Source of the DNA: Comamonadaceae bacterium
GTDB lineage: Bacteria; Pseudomonadota; Gammaproteobacteria; Burkholderiales; Burkholderiaceae_C
Assembly (NCBI GenBank): GCA_027488985.1
Contig: JAIYAR010000018.1
Coordinates: forward strand, 180,202-244,201
Direction: 5' to 3'
Length of the DNA: 64,000 bases
This document shows, one piece after another, positions 7,907 through 16,436 of this stretch. Under the pieces are notes generated by a model. That model had not been told where the DNA came from. It saw only the letters and a program-made list of their open reading frames with translations, and ran no database searches. Numbering within the stretch: the first letter of the stretch is position 1; the number at the start of each line of letters is the position of its first letter. A program made the translations under genes and the position numbers.

Positions 7907-9531
7907 GTGTTGTCGGCCGTGGCGGAGGCGTTACGCCCCTGCTGCGCTTTGATCATGTCGGCCGCCTTCTCGGCAATCATGATAGTCGGGGCATTGGTGT
8001 TGCCACTGACGATGCGCGGCATGATGGACGCGTCCACCACGCGCAGAGCCTCCATGCCGTGGACACGCAGTTCATGGTCCACCACATCCAGCTCGCCCGG
8101 GCCCATGCGGCAACTTCCTACGGGGTGATAGACCGTGTCCGCATAGTCGCGGATGAACTGCTCAACCGCCAGGTCGCTGGTAGCTTGGGCTGATGCCTGC
8201 ACTTCTTTGCCGCCCAGTTTCGCCATGGCGGGCTGCTGCAGCACATTGCGCATGATGCGAAAGCCTCGCATCAAGCGTTCGACGTCGTCTCGTACGCCCA
8301 GAAAGTTGGGATCTATCAGAGGCGCATCCATCGGGTCTTTGCTGGCCAAGGAGACGCTGCCCCGACTCATCGGGCGCAGCAGGCAGACATGGCAGGAATA
8401 CCCATGGCCGAACACGGTGCCGCGGCCGTGGTCCACCAGTTTGGCAATCACGAAGTGGAACTGCAGGTCCGGCGTTAGCTCGGAGCTTTGGCTCTTCACA
8501 AAGCCGCCGGCTTCGGCGAAGTTGGTAGTTAACAGGCCTGTGCGCTGCTTGCGCCATTCCAAGGTGGCACCGATCAAGCGGGCAATACCGCCGGGGGTGA
8601 CGCCCACACTTTGGGTGAGTTTGGGTGCATGCACCATCTGCACAATGTCGATGTGGTCATGGAGATGTTGTCCTACACCGGGCAGGTCATGCACCGTCGG
8701 GATTCGGTGCTCCAGCAAGTGCTGGTGCGGGCCGATACCAGAGAGCATCAGTATCTGCGGTGATTGGAACGCACCCGCACACACCAGTACTTCACGGCTT
8801 GCACGCAGTTGTTTGGTTTCGCCCTCGTGCACGAATTCCACGCCCACCGCGCGCTTGCGCTCTGTCAGGATGCGAGTGGTGTGCGCGCCGGTGAACACAT
8901 GCAGGTTCGGGCGACCGAGGTGGGGCGTGAGATAGGCCTTGGCGGCACTGAAACGCTCACCATGCTTGTGGGTCACCTGGTACATGCCCACGCCTTCTTG
9001 GGTTGGGCCGTTGAAGTCCCTGTTGTGCGTGTAGCCCGCCTCTACGCCGGCTTGTATGAAGGCCGGCCCCAAGTCGGTCGGGCTGGTCAGGTCCTGCACA
9101 TGCAGCGGGCCACCTTTGCCGTGAAAGGCATCCGCGCCACGGGCGTTGTCTTCCGCCTTCATGAAGTAAGGCAACACCTCGTCAAAGCTCCAGCCGGGGT
9201 TGCCTTCTGCAGCCCAGTGGTCATAGTCTTCTTTTTGGCCACGGATATAGATCATGGCATTGACCGAACTGGACCCCCCTAGTACCTTGCCTCGCGGCTG
9301 ATAGCCCCGGCGCCCATTCAGGCCTGCCTGCACGGTGGTATTCAATTTCCAGTTGGCCTGCCCGTTACGGGCGAGTGCAGCAATGCCTGCTGGGCAATGG
9401 ATCAGCACGCTTTTGTCGGCCGGCCCGGCCTCCAATAACGCTACTTGAATTTCCGGGTCTTCGCTCAAACGCCCCGCCAGCACGCAGCCTGCCGATCCGC
9501 CGCCGATGATGATGTAGTCCCACATATGCAT
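7903..9531 (-). CDS. GMC family FAD-dependent oxidoreductase (choline dehydrogenase-like)
   Basis: A 542-residue flavoprotein. The FAD-binding GGGSAGCVLAGRLSE is at residues 9-23, and the GMC signatures are GKVLGGSSSVNAMIYIRG near 82-99 and GAFQSPQILMLSGIGP near 255-270. The catalytic region is YHPVGSCRMG, with a C-terminal SGNTNAPTIMIAEKAADMI. Enzymes of this type oxidise alcohols such as choline. With no betaine aldehyde dehydrogenase or BetI nearby, the substrate is left open. It is convergent with the binding-protein gene and divergent from ohrR. Confidence 0.85.
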   Translation of the reverse strand: MHMWDYIIIGGGSAGCVLAGRLSEDPEIQVALLEAGPADKSVLIHCPAGIAALARNGQANWKLNTTVQAGLNGRRGYQPRGKVLGGSSSVNAMIYIRGQKEDYDHWAAEGNPGWSFDEVLPYFMKAEDNARGADAFHGKGGPLHVQDLTSPTDLGPAFIQAGVEAGYTHNRDFNGPTQEGVGMYQVTHKHGERFSAAKAYLTPHLGRPNLHVFTGAHTTRILTERKRAVGVEFVHEGETKQLRASREVLVCAGAFQSPQILMLSGIGPHQHLLEHRIPTVHDLPGVGQHLHDHIDIVQMVHAPKLTQSVGVTPGGIARLIGATLEWRKQRTGLLTTNFAEAGGFVKSQSSELTPDLQFHFVIAKLVDHGRGTVFGHGYSCHVCLLRPMSRGSVSLASKDPMDAPLIDPNFLGVRDDVERLMRGFRIMRNVLQQPAMAKLGGKEVQASAQATSDLAVEQFIRDYADTVYHPVGSCRMGPGELDVVDHELRVHGMEALRVVDASIMPRIVSGNTNAPTIMIAEKAADMIKAQQGRNASATADNT

Positions 9532-9633
9532 TGCCCCTTGTCCCAGTGTGAAACTTGACCTTAGCCACTGCGCAGCGCCCTGCCAAGACCCGATTTACCC
9601 TTGTCCCCGATGTGACCATGGTTTCTTCAGTTT

Positions 9634-9664
9634 AATTGCGTGCAATTTAATTGCTCGCTACAAT
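9634..9664 (+). promoter_or_regulatory. ohrR promoter with overlapping OhrR-type palindrome
   Basis: The palindrome AATTGC-GT-GCAATT spans 9634-9647 and overlaps a -35-like TTGCGT (9636-9641). This is followed 17 bases later by a -10-like TACAAT (9659-9664). A transcript started here would begin within a base or two of the ohrR ATG at 9672, so the message may be leaderless. The arrangement fits autorepression by OhrR. No similar palindrome lies in the 51-base gap before ohr, suggesting one shared transcript. Confidence 0.6.
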
Positions 9665-9671
9665 TCATGCC

Positions 9672-10136
9672 ATGCCAAGCAATCGCACACCCCCTGCCAA
9701 CGACGCCGCCTTGCGGCTGGACAACCAGCTGTGCTTTGCGCTGTATTCGGCATCGCTCGCCATGACCAAGCTGTATAAACCCTTGCTGGAAGCGCTGCAA
9801 CTCACGTATCCCCAATACCTGGTGATGCTGGTGCTGTGGGAAACCGACGGTATGAGCGTCTCAGCGCTGGGCGAGCGCTTGTTCCTCGATTCCGGCACGC
9901 TCACCCCCCTGCTCAAACGCATGGAAACCAGCGGCCTGTTAAGCCGCCAACGCAGCGCACAAGACGAACGCAAGGTAGAAGTATTTCTAAGCGCAGAAGG
10001 CCGTGCGCTGAAAGCGCGGGCTATCAGCATCCCGGCCTGTGTCGTTGCCGCGAGCGCCTGTCCGGTCCCGGAGCTCATGTCGCTGACTGGCCAGATCCGA
10101 ACCCTGCGTGACCAGATTAGCGCCGGGCATCACTAA
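9672..10136 (+). CDS. ohrR: Organic hydroperoxide-sensing repressor OhrR (MarR family)
   Basis: A 154-residue MarR-type winged-helix repressor. The N-terminal LDNQLCFALYSASLAMTKLY carries the single peroxide-sensing cysteine, at residue 22, that defines OhrR. The DNA-binding part includes LTYPQYLVMLVLWE, SVSALGERLFLDSGTLTPLL and the wing RSAQDERKVEVFL. Oxidation of the cysteine by organic peroxides releases DNA and derepresses ohr. A frame extension to 9651 lacks an ATG and runs into the promoter, so the start is 9672. It lies directly upstream of ohr. Confidence 0.93.
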   Translation: MPSNRTPPANDAALRLDNQLCFALYSASLAMTKLYKPLLEALQLTYPQYLVMLVLWETDGMSVSALGERLFLDSGTLTPLLKRMETSGLLSRQRSAQDERKVEVFLSAEGRALKARAISIPACVVAASACPVPELMSLTGQIRTLRDQISAGHH

Positions 10137-10187
10137 CTTTTCAATTACCCACCCGCTGCAGTCGCAGCATTTTCTGAAGGAAGCACC

Positions 10188-10616
10188 ATGGTCAACAAGA
10201 TCGAAAAAGTCATTTACACCGCCCACGCCAAGTCCACCGGCGGCCGTGATGGCACTACCCGCACCTCCGACGGCCTGCTGGACCTGAAGTTGGCCGTTCC
10301 CAAGGAAATGGGCGGCCCCGGTGCCGGCGTGAACCCTGAGCAGCTGTTTGCCTCCGGCTATAGCGCTTGCTTCATTGGCGCCATGAAGTTTGTGGCCGGC
10401 ACTCAGAAGATTGCGCTGCCTGCAGACACCAGCATCAACGCGTCGGTGGGCATCGGCCAGATCCCCCAAGGCTTCGGCATTGAAGTGGCACTAGAGGTGA
10501 GCATTCCCGGCATGGACAAAGCTGCTGCAGAAGCCCTGGTTGCCAAGGCTCACGAGGTGTGCCCGTACTCCAATGCGACACGCGGCAACATCGAAGTGAC
10601 CATCACGATCGTTTAA
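10188..10616 (+). CDS. ohr: Organic hydroperoxide reductase Ohr
   Basis: A 142-residue thiol peroxidase of the Ohr/OsmC family that reduces organic hydroperoxides in the cytosol. The two catalytic cysteines are visible in [13 protein letters not shown] (near residue 61) and [13 protein letters not shown] (near residue 125). The length is exactly family-like. A GAAGGAAG ribosome site precedes the ATG. The gene follows its regulator ohrR by 51 bases and is followed by a rho-independent terminator. Confidence 0.96.
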   Translation: MVNKIEKVIYTAHAKSTGGRDGTTRTSDGLLDLKLAVPKEMGGPGAGVNPEQLFASGYSACFIGAMKFVAGTQKIALPADTSINASVGIGQIPQGFGIEVALEVSIPGMDKAAAEALVAKAHEVCPYSNATRGNIEVTITIV

Positions 10617-10657
10617 TCACGACATGCTGTACGGCGCTACAGCGCCACCAGCAACCC

Positions 10658-10691
10658 AAGCCGGCAATCCTTAAGGTCTGCCGGCTTTTTG
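10658..10691 (+). terminator. Rho-independent terminator of ohr
   Basis: A nine-base perfect inverted repeat AAGCCGGCA/TGCCGGCTT (10658-10666 and 10679-10687) ends in TTTTT on the plus strand. Its right half and T-run lie within the last codons of the convergent K+ channel gene. Confidence 0.75.
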
Positions 10692-11096
10692 CTGCGCGTC
10701 ATCTGCACGCGATATGTGCACCTCATCGCGCAAATGTCGCACCTCCAAGCGCAAAGCATGGATCTCGCGCAGCAGCTCACTGTCTACGGCTCGCTCTTCC
10801 ACTTCCACCAGCATGGCGGCCACCGACGCGGTAACCAGCGAAAGCACTGCCAGCCCCATCAACACCACCACTACGGAAAAGAAGCGCGATGCATGCGTGC
10901 TTGGCACGATATCGCCATAGCCCACCGTTGCAGCCGTTGTGAAGGCTAACCAGAGCCCATCTGAAAAAGTCACTGCCTGTGGCTCCAAGGCCCAAAACCC
11001 CAAACCGCCCATCCCCAGAATGAGCATGCACAGGCCCAATGAATAAATGAGCCCGCGGCGGCCAATCACGAGTTTGTGCAGTTTGACTTTGCGCAT
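10671..11096 (-). CDS. Small two-helix potassium channel
   Basis: A 141-residue protein with a KcsA-like pore. TM1 is at about residues 14-36, followed by a re-entrant loop with the K+ selectivity filter TVGYGD (residues 56-61 or close) and TM2 at about 70-95. The cytoplasmic helical tail (VEVEERAVDSELLREIHALR) probably drives coiled-coil assembly of the tetramer. No RCK/TrkA-N or cyclic-nucleotide domain is present. An FNR-like box and a -10-like hexamer sit immediately upstream with the geometry of an FNR-activated promoter. The 3' end doubles as the ohr terminator. Confidence 0.85.
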   Translation of the reverse strand: MRKVKLHKLVIGRRGLIYSLGLCMLILGMGGLGFWALEPQAVTFSDGLWLAFTTAATVGYGDIVPSTHASRFFSVVVVLMGLAVLSLVTASVAAMLVEVEERAVDSELLREIHALRLEVRHLRDEVHISRADDAQQKAGRP

Positions 11097-11102
11097 GGAA
11101 TC

Positions 11103-11144
11103 ACTGTACGACCGTCATCCGGGTCAGACATTGACCTGCATCAA
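11103..11144 (-). promoter_or_regulatory. FNR/Anr-like box and -10 element upstream of the K+ channel gene
   Basis: TTGAC-CTGC-ATCAA at 11131-11144 matches the FNR consensus TTGAT-N4-ATCAA at nine of ten positions. On the minus strand a TACAGT hexamer (11108-11103) lies so that a start at 11096 would put the box centre at -41.5, the classic activator position, and the first base would be the A of the channel's ATG. The box also lies 89 bases upstream of the divergent phosphoesterase gene. Prediction by eye only. Confidence 0.45.
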
Positions 11145-11232
11145 TTAGGCAGGCCCCTCCATTCTGCAAACTTGCCGTCAGCCCGGCAGGGCATGATGCG
11201 CAGAATACGAAAAGAACAGAGATGGAGACGGG

Positions 11233-11982
11233 ATGAGATTGGCTTTGTTGTCCGACATTCACGGCAACCTGCAGGCGCTGGACGCCTGCCTGGCCCACGC
11301 ACGTGCGCAAAAGACACAGCGATTCGCTTTTCTGGGGGATATGGTCGGTTACGGTGCGCAGCCTTCGGAGGTGCTGGAGCGCATCATGCTGCTCACCGAA
11401 GAAGGCGCCATTGTGCTCAAGGGCAACCATGACGACATGGCCGTGAATCCGCCAGCTGTGCCGAAAACCATAGGCGACAGCACAGCCGATTGGACGCACC
11501 GGCAACTCAACGACAGCCAACGGGAATGGATTGATGACCTGCCCCTCACCCACCACATGGATACCGTATTGCTGGTGCATGCCAGTGTGGATGCCCCTGA
11601 ACTATGGCGCTATGTGTACGACGAGCGCAGTGCTTCTGAGAGTTTGAATGCTGCTAATGCATTTCCGGATGTGCGCTATGTGTTCGGAGGCCACGTGCAT
11701 TTGCAGAGTCTGTATTACCGGGGCACCGACGGACTGATGAAGTTCAACCCGCAAGCCGGTGTGGCCGTGCCTGTCCCCAAACACCGGCAGTGGCTCAGCA
11801 CCGTGGGCTCAGTCGGTCAGCCACGCGACGGTAAACCGCAAGCCATGTACACCCTGCTCGACACCGAGCGCCAACAGCTCACCTACCACCGGGTGCCGTA
11901 CGACCATTTCGCTGCTGCAGCCGCCATCCGCCGCGCAGGGCTGCCAGAATTCTTCGCCCAACGCCTGGAGGAAGGCCGATGA
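11233..11982 (+). CDS. Calcineurin-like metallophosphoesterase
   Basis: A 249-residue protein with the full metal-site motif set: SDIHGN (residues 7-12), GDMVGYG (near 36-42), GNHDD (near 63-67) and GGHVH (near 155-159). The short layout resembles YfcE/PrpE-like phosphodiesterases or protein phosphatases. Its last four bases overlap the start of the Ser/Thr kinase-UspA gene (ATGA), so the two are translationally coupled. A phosphatase-kinase pair acting on the same targets is an inference from this coupling. Confidence 0.87.
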   Translation: MRLALLSDIHGNLQALDACLAHARAQKTQRFAFLGDMVGYGAQPSEVLERIMLLTEEGAIVLKGNHDDMAVNPPAVPKTIGDSTADWTHRQLNDSQREWIDDLPLTHHMDTVLLVHASVDAPELWRYVYDERSASESLNAANAFPDVRYVFGGHVHLQSLYYRGTDGLMKFNPQAGVAVPVPKHRQWLSTVGSVGQPRDGKPQAMYTLLDTERQQLTYHRVPYDHFAAAAAIRRAGLPEFFAQRLEEGR

Positions 11983-13502
11983 AACTGCTGGAGCCCGGCG
12001 AGGACTTGGACGGCTTCCGCATAGAAGCCTGCATCCACTCCGGCGGCATGGCCCACATATACCAGGTGGTCTATGCCGACGGCCGGGTTGGACCGGGCTT
12101 TGACATGGCCATGAAAGTGCCCCGCATGACTGCGGGGGATGGGGCTGAAAACATCGTCAGCTTCGAAGTGGAGTGCCAGATCATGCAGGCCCTGAGCGGG
12201 CCGCACACACCGCGATTTGTAGCTGCCGGTGACCTTCTGAACGTGCCCTACTTGGTGATGGAATATGTGCAAGGGCGCACGCTGCAGCACTGGCTGGATG
12301 GTCCGCAGCCCCTGGACATTGCCGAGATTACACGCCTCGGCGCGGTGGTGGCGCGGGCGGCCCATGCCTTGCACCAGCAGAACACCGTGCACCTCGACCT
12401 GAAGCCCGCCAATGTACTGATCCGCGAGGATGGGAGTGCGGTGCTGCTGGACTTCGGGCTGTCCTGCCACGCCCACTTTCCGGACCTGCTGGCCGAGCAA
12501 TTGCGCAAGGCGGTGGGTTCTCCGGCCTGGATTGCTCCGGAGCAGGTCGTGGGCGTGCGGGGTGACCCGCGCAGCGATGTGTTTGCCATCGGGGTCATGC
12601 TCTATCAGCTGTGCACCGAGGAACTGCCCTTCGGCGAACCGCAAACCAATGCCGGCCTACGCCAACGCCTGTGGATGGACCCGGTGCCACCGCGCAAACG
12701 CCGCTCGGACGTACCCGCCTGGCTGCAAGAAGTCGTGCTGCGCTGCCTGGAGCCTGAGGCTGCAAAGCGCTACCCGTCGGCAGCCCACTTGGCTTTCGAC
12801 CTCGCCCACCCGACACAAGTGCACGTCACCCGCCGGGGCACCAACGTAGAGGGCACGCCCTTCAGCACCCACTTCAAGCGCTGGATCAAGGCAGCCGGCA
12901 TGCACTACCAGCCCAGCCCCTTACCCGCACAGCAGGTAGACGAGGTGCCTATCGTGATGGTGGCGGTGCCCCACAAAGATGCCACCGATGCCACCCTGTA
13001 CAGCCTTCGGCAGGCGGTAGCCCGCTCGCTGGGCACCCGCCCGGGCGCGCGACTTGCCTGTGTGACCGTTATCTCAGGCAACCAGACCAGCGCATCCGAG
13101 GAAGACCGCAGCGAAACCCAGGTGCACCGCCGCTACCTGAACGCCTTGCGCCAGTGGGCGCAGCCGCTGGACTACCCGGGTCACCAGATTTCCTGCCACG
13201 TGCTGGAGAGCAGTGACGTGGCCCAGGCGCTGCTGGACTATGCACGCGGCAACAACGTCAGTGTGATCGTCATGGGCGCTGCTACCCACGGCCTGATGAC
13301 GCAGCGCTTTGTCGCCACCGTGCCCATCAAGGTAGCCATGGAAGCACCCTGCACCATCATCCTGGTGAAGCAAGCTCTGCCCTTCGAGCACCTGGGTGGC
13401 AAAGGCGCAGCACACGAGGGGGGGGGCTATTCGGACTCCGACTCCGACGCCCATGGCGACGGCCCGTCCGGGTATGGGGACGACCTCGGCCCGCTGGGCT
13501 GA
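11979..13502 (+). CDS. Hanks-type Ser/Thr protein kinase fused to a UspA domain
   Basis: A 507-residue fusion. The kinase domain covers about residues 11-275. It has a glycine-rich loop SGGMAHIYQV, ATP lysine K46 in MAMKVPR, catalytic D140 in VHLDLKPANVL (the HRD arginine is replaced by leucine), DFG at 158-160, and an activation segment ending GSPAWIAPEQ. Residues about 325-455 form a UspA-like domain ending NNVSVIVMGAATHG and APCTIILVK. An acidic, low-complexity tail (SDSDSD) follows, encoded after a run of nine G at 13418-13426. There is no membrane segment. It overlaps the phosphoesterase gene by 4 bases. The combination suggests stress-linked phosphosignalling in the cytosol; targets are unknown. 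Confidence 0.86.
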   Translation: MKLLEPGEDLDGFRIEACIHSGGMAHIYQVVYADGRVGPGFDMAMKVPRMTAGDGAENIVSFEVECQIMQALSGPHTPRFVAAGDLLNVPYLVMEYVQGRTLQHWLDGPQPLDIAEITRLGAVVARAAHALHQQNTVHLDLKPANVLIREDGSAVLLDFGLSCHAHFPDLLAEQLRKAVGSPAWIAPEQVVGVRGDPRSDVFAIGVMLYQLCTEELPFGEPQTNAGLRQRLWMDPVPPRKRRSDVPAWLQEVVLRCLEPEAAKRYPSAAHLAFDLAHPTQVHVTRRGTNVEGTPFSTHFKRWIKAAGMHYQPSPLPAQQVDEVPIVMVAVPHKDATDATLYSLRQAVARSLGTRPGARLACVTVISGNQTSASEEDRSETQVHRRYLNALRQWAQPLDYPGHQISCHVLESSDVAQALLDYARGNNVSVIVMGAATHGLMTQRFVATVPIKVAMEAPCTIILVKQALPFEHLGGKGAAHEGGGYSDSDSDAHGDGPSGYGDDLGPLG

Positions 13503-13571
13503 AACCCTGTGGAAGTGTTGCGGACGAAATGCCCCTACCATCAGGGCAAACTCAACCACACCAAAACACTC

Positions 13572-14690
<1,119 letters not shown>

Positions 14691-14721
14691 CCCGTTGCGG
14701 CCCGCGGGCGACAATAGCCCC

Positions 14722-15771
14722 ATGCACAGCACCGCGGGCTCCGCCCAACATCCTTTCGAATCTCTCACTCCCGATATCGTGCTGGACGCGCTGGAAAGCG
14801 TGGGCCTGCGCGGCGACGGGCGCCTGACCGCCCTCTCGTCCTACGAGAACCGCGTCTACCAAGTGCAACTGGAAGACGGCGCCCCGGTGGTGGCCAAGTT
14901 CTACCGCCCGGAACGCTGGACCGATGCTCAGATTCAGGAGGAGCACGACTTTGCCAGCGAACTAATGGGCGACGAAATCCCCGCAGTAGGACCATTGGTG
15001 CTCAATGGCCAGACGCTTCATCACTTCGGAGGCTTTGCCTTCTCGGTGAGCCCCCGCCGAGGTGGCCGCCCGCCCGAGCTGGACGATGGCGAGGTTCTGG
15101 AGTGGATTGGCCGCTTTCTGGCGCGCATCCATGCGGTGGGTGCCAAGCGTCCCTTTGTGCACCGCCCGGCCTTGGATGTGCAAACCTTCGCCAGAGAGCC
15201 CATGCAGTGGCTGCTAGCGAACCAGATGGTGCCGCTGGATGTGCAAACCCTGTGGAGCGAGCGCTGCCAGCAAGCTATTGATTTGATAGCTGCTCGCGCA
15301 GATATGGCGGGCGCTACAGGCCAAAACAAGACCAATACGAGCGGCATACGCCAGCTGCGCCTGCACGGCGACTGCCACCCGGGCAACATCCTCTGGACGC
15401 CGACCGACGTAGCCGCCAGCGCGGGCCCAGGTCCGCATTTTGTGGACCTGGACGACGCCCGTACCGGTCCCGCAGTGCAAGACCTCTGGATGCTCCTCAG
15501 CGGCGACCGGCAGCAACAAACCCGCCAGCTCGGCATGCTGGTGGACGGCTACGAGCAGTTCCGCGAGTTCGACCGGGCCGAGCTGGCGTTGATCGAGCCG
15601 CTGCGCACATTGCGCCTGATCCACTACAGCGCCTGGTTGGCCCGGCGCTGGAGCGACCCGACGTTTCCGGCGAATTTTCCGTGGTTCGGCAGCAGCGACT
15701 ACTGGAAGGGCCAGATCCAGATGCTGGAAGACCAGATCGAGGCCATGGAGCAGGACCCGATGATCGTATGA
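14722..15771 (+). CDS. srkA: Stress response kinase A (YihE-like)
   Basis: A 349-residue protein kinase of the YihE/RdoA family, which in E. coli counters programmed death after stress. The catalytic motif is LHGDCHPGNILW, then VDLDDARTGPAVQDLWMLLSGD with the metal-binding aspartate; the C-terminus FPWFGSSDYWKGQ is family-typical. The ATG at 14722 is preferred over a TTG at 14695. A stretch of about 19 residues (185-203) between ERCQQ and the catalytic motif is encoded by a copy of dispersed repeat A and looks like an in-frame insertion. The stop overlaps the PAP2 start by 3 bases. Confidence 0.9.
   Translation: MHSTAGSAQHPFESLTPDIVLDALESVGLRGDGRLTALSSYENRVYQVQLEDGAPVVAKFYRPERWTDAQIQEEHDFASELMGDEIPAVGPLVLNGQTLHHFGGFAFSVSPRRGGRPPELDDGEVLEWIGRFLARIHAVGAKRPFVHRPALDVQTFAREPMQWLLANQMVPLDVQTLWSERCQQAIDLIAARADMAGATGQNKTNTSGIRQLRLHGDCHPGNILWTPTDVAASAGPGPHFVDLDDARTGPAVQDLWMLLSGDRQQQTRQLGMLVDGYEQFREFDRAELALIEPLRTLRLIHYSAWLARRWSDPTFPANFPWFGSSDYWKGQIQMLEDQIEAMEQDPMIV
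15274..15329 (+). repeat. Dispersed repeat family A, copy inside srkA
   Basis: Begins gctattgatttgatagctgc, continues tcgcgcagatatggcgggcg, and ends ctacaggccaaaa. It aligns with the intergenic copies over its whole length and is read in frame as AIDLIAARADMAGATGQN. Confidence 0.75.
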
Positions 15772-16436
15772 GCGGCGATGCCAACGGCGCGCCTGCAGTA
15801 GCGCCAGTGTGGTGGGTGATCACGCACCTCGGTTCTTCCAGCTTGCTGCTACCCGCATTTTTACTGCTGGTGTGGAGCTTCTGGCGCAGTGGCCTAACCG
15901 AGGCGGCGCGCCACTATGCTCTGGCGATGGCGGGCGCCGTGCTGCTCACCGTCGTGAGCAAATGCCTGTTTTACGGCTGGGGCATCGGTATTGCCACGCT
16001 GGATTTCACGGGCATCAGTGGCCACGGCTTGCTCGCCGGCGCCGTTCTACCAGTACTGTTGCGTGGCCTTCCGGGAAACACTGCGTGGCGCTGGGGACCT
16101 GGGCTGGGCGTGGGCTTGGCGCTGTGTGTCGGCGTGTCCCGGGTGATGGTGGGCGCCCACAGCGTCAGTGAAGTGTTTGCGGCGTGGCTGCTGGGCTTGG
16201 CCGTGAGCTGGCCCGTGGTGCAGCGCCTTCACACCCTCAAGGTGGCCCACTGGGGCACCCGATGGGCTCCCCTTCTGCTGGTGCTGGCGCTCAACACCTC
16301 TACCGCCACTTACTTGCCTACCCATGCATTGGAGGTACGGGTGGCCTTGTGGCTGTCAGGACAAGTACAACCCTTCAACCGTCACCAACTGCACCAGGCG
16401 CCTGCGGCCTCCTCTAGGACGCCAGTACCTCTGTGA
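15768..16436 (+). CDS. PAP2-type phosphatase, membrane protein
   Basis: A 222-residue protein with five to six membrane segments. SGHGLLAG (near residue 82) and SRVMVGAHSVSEV (near 123-135) correspond to two of the three acid phosphatase/PAP2 motifs. The first KX6RP motif is weak here, with only K64 preceding. Likely substrates are lipid phosphates or undecaprenyl pyrophosphate. It starts inside the srkA stop (ATGA-type overlap). The 3' end overlaps the convergent epimerase gene by 23 bases. Confidence 0.72.
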   Translation: MSGDANGAPAVAPVWWVITHLGSSSLLLPAFLLLVWSFWRSGLTEAARHYALAMAGAVLLTVVSKCLFYGWGIGIATLDFTGISGHGLLAGAVLPVLLRGLPGNTAWRWGPGLGVGLALCVGVSRVMVGAHSVSEVFAAWLLGLAVSWPVVQRLHTLKVAHWGTRWAPLLLVLALNTSTATYLPTHALEVRVALWLSGQVQPFNRHQLHQAPAASSRTPVPL

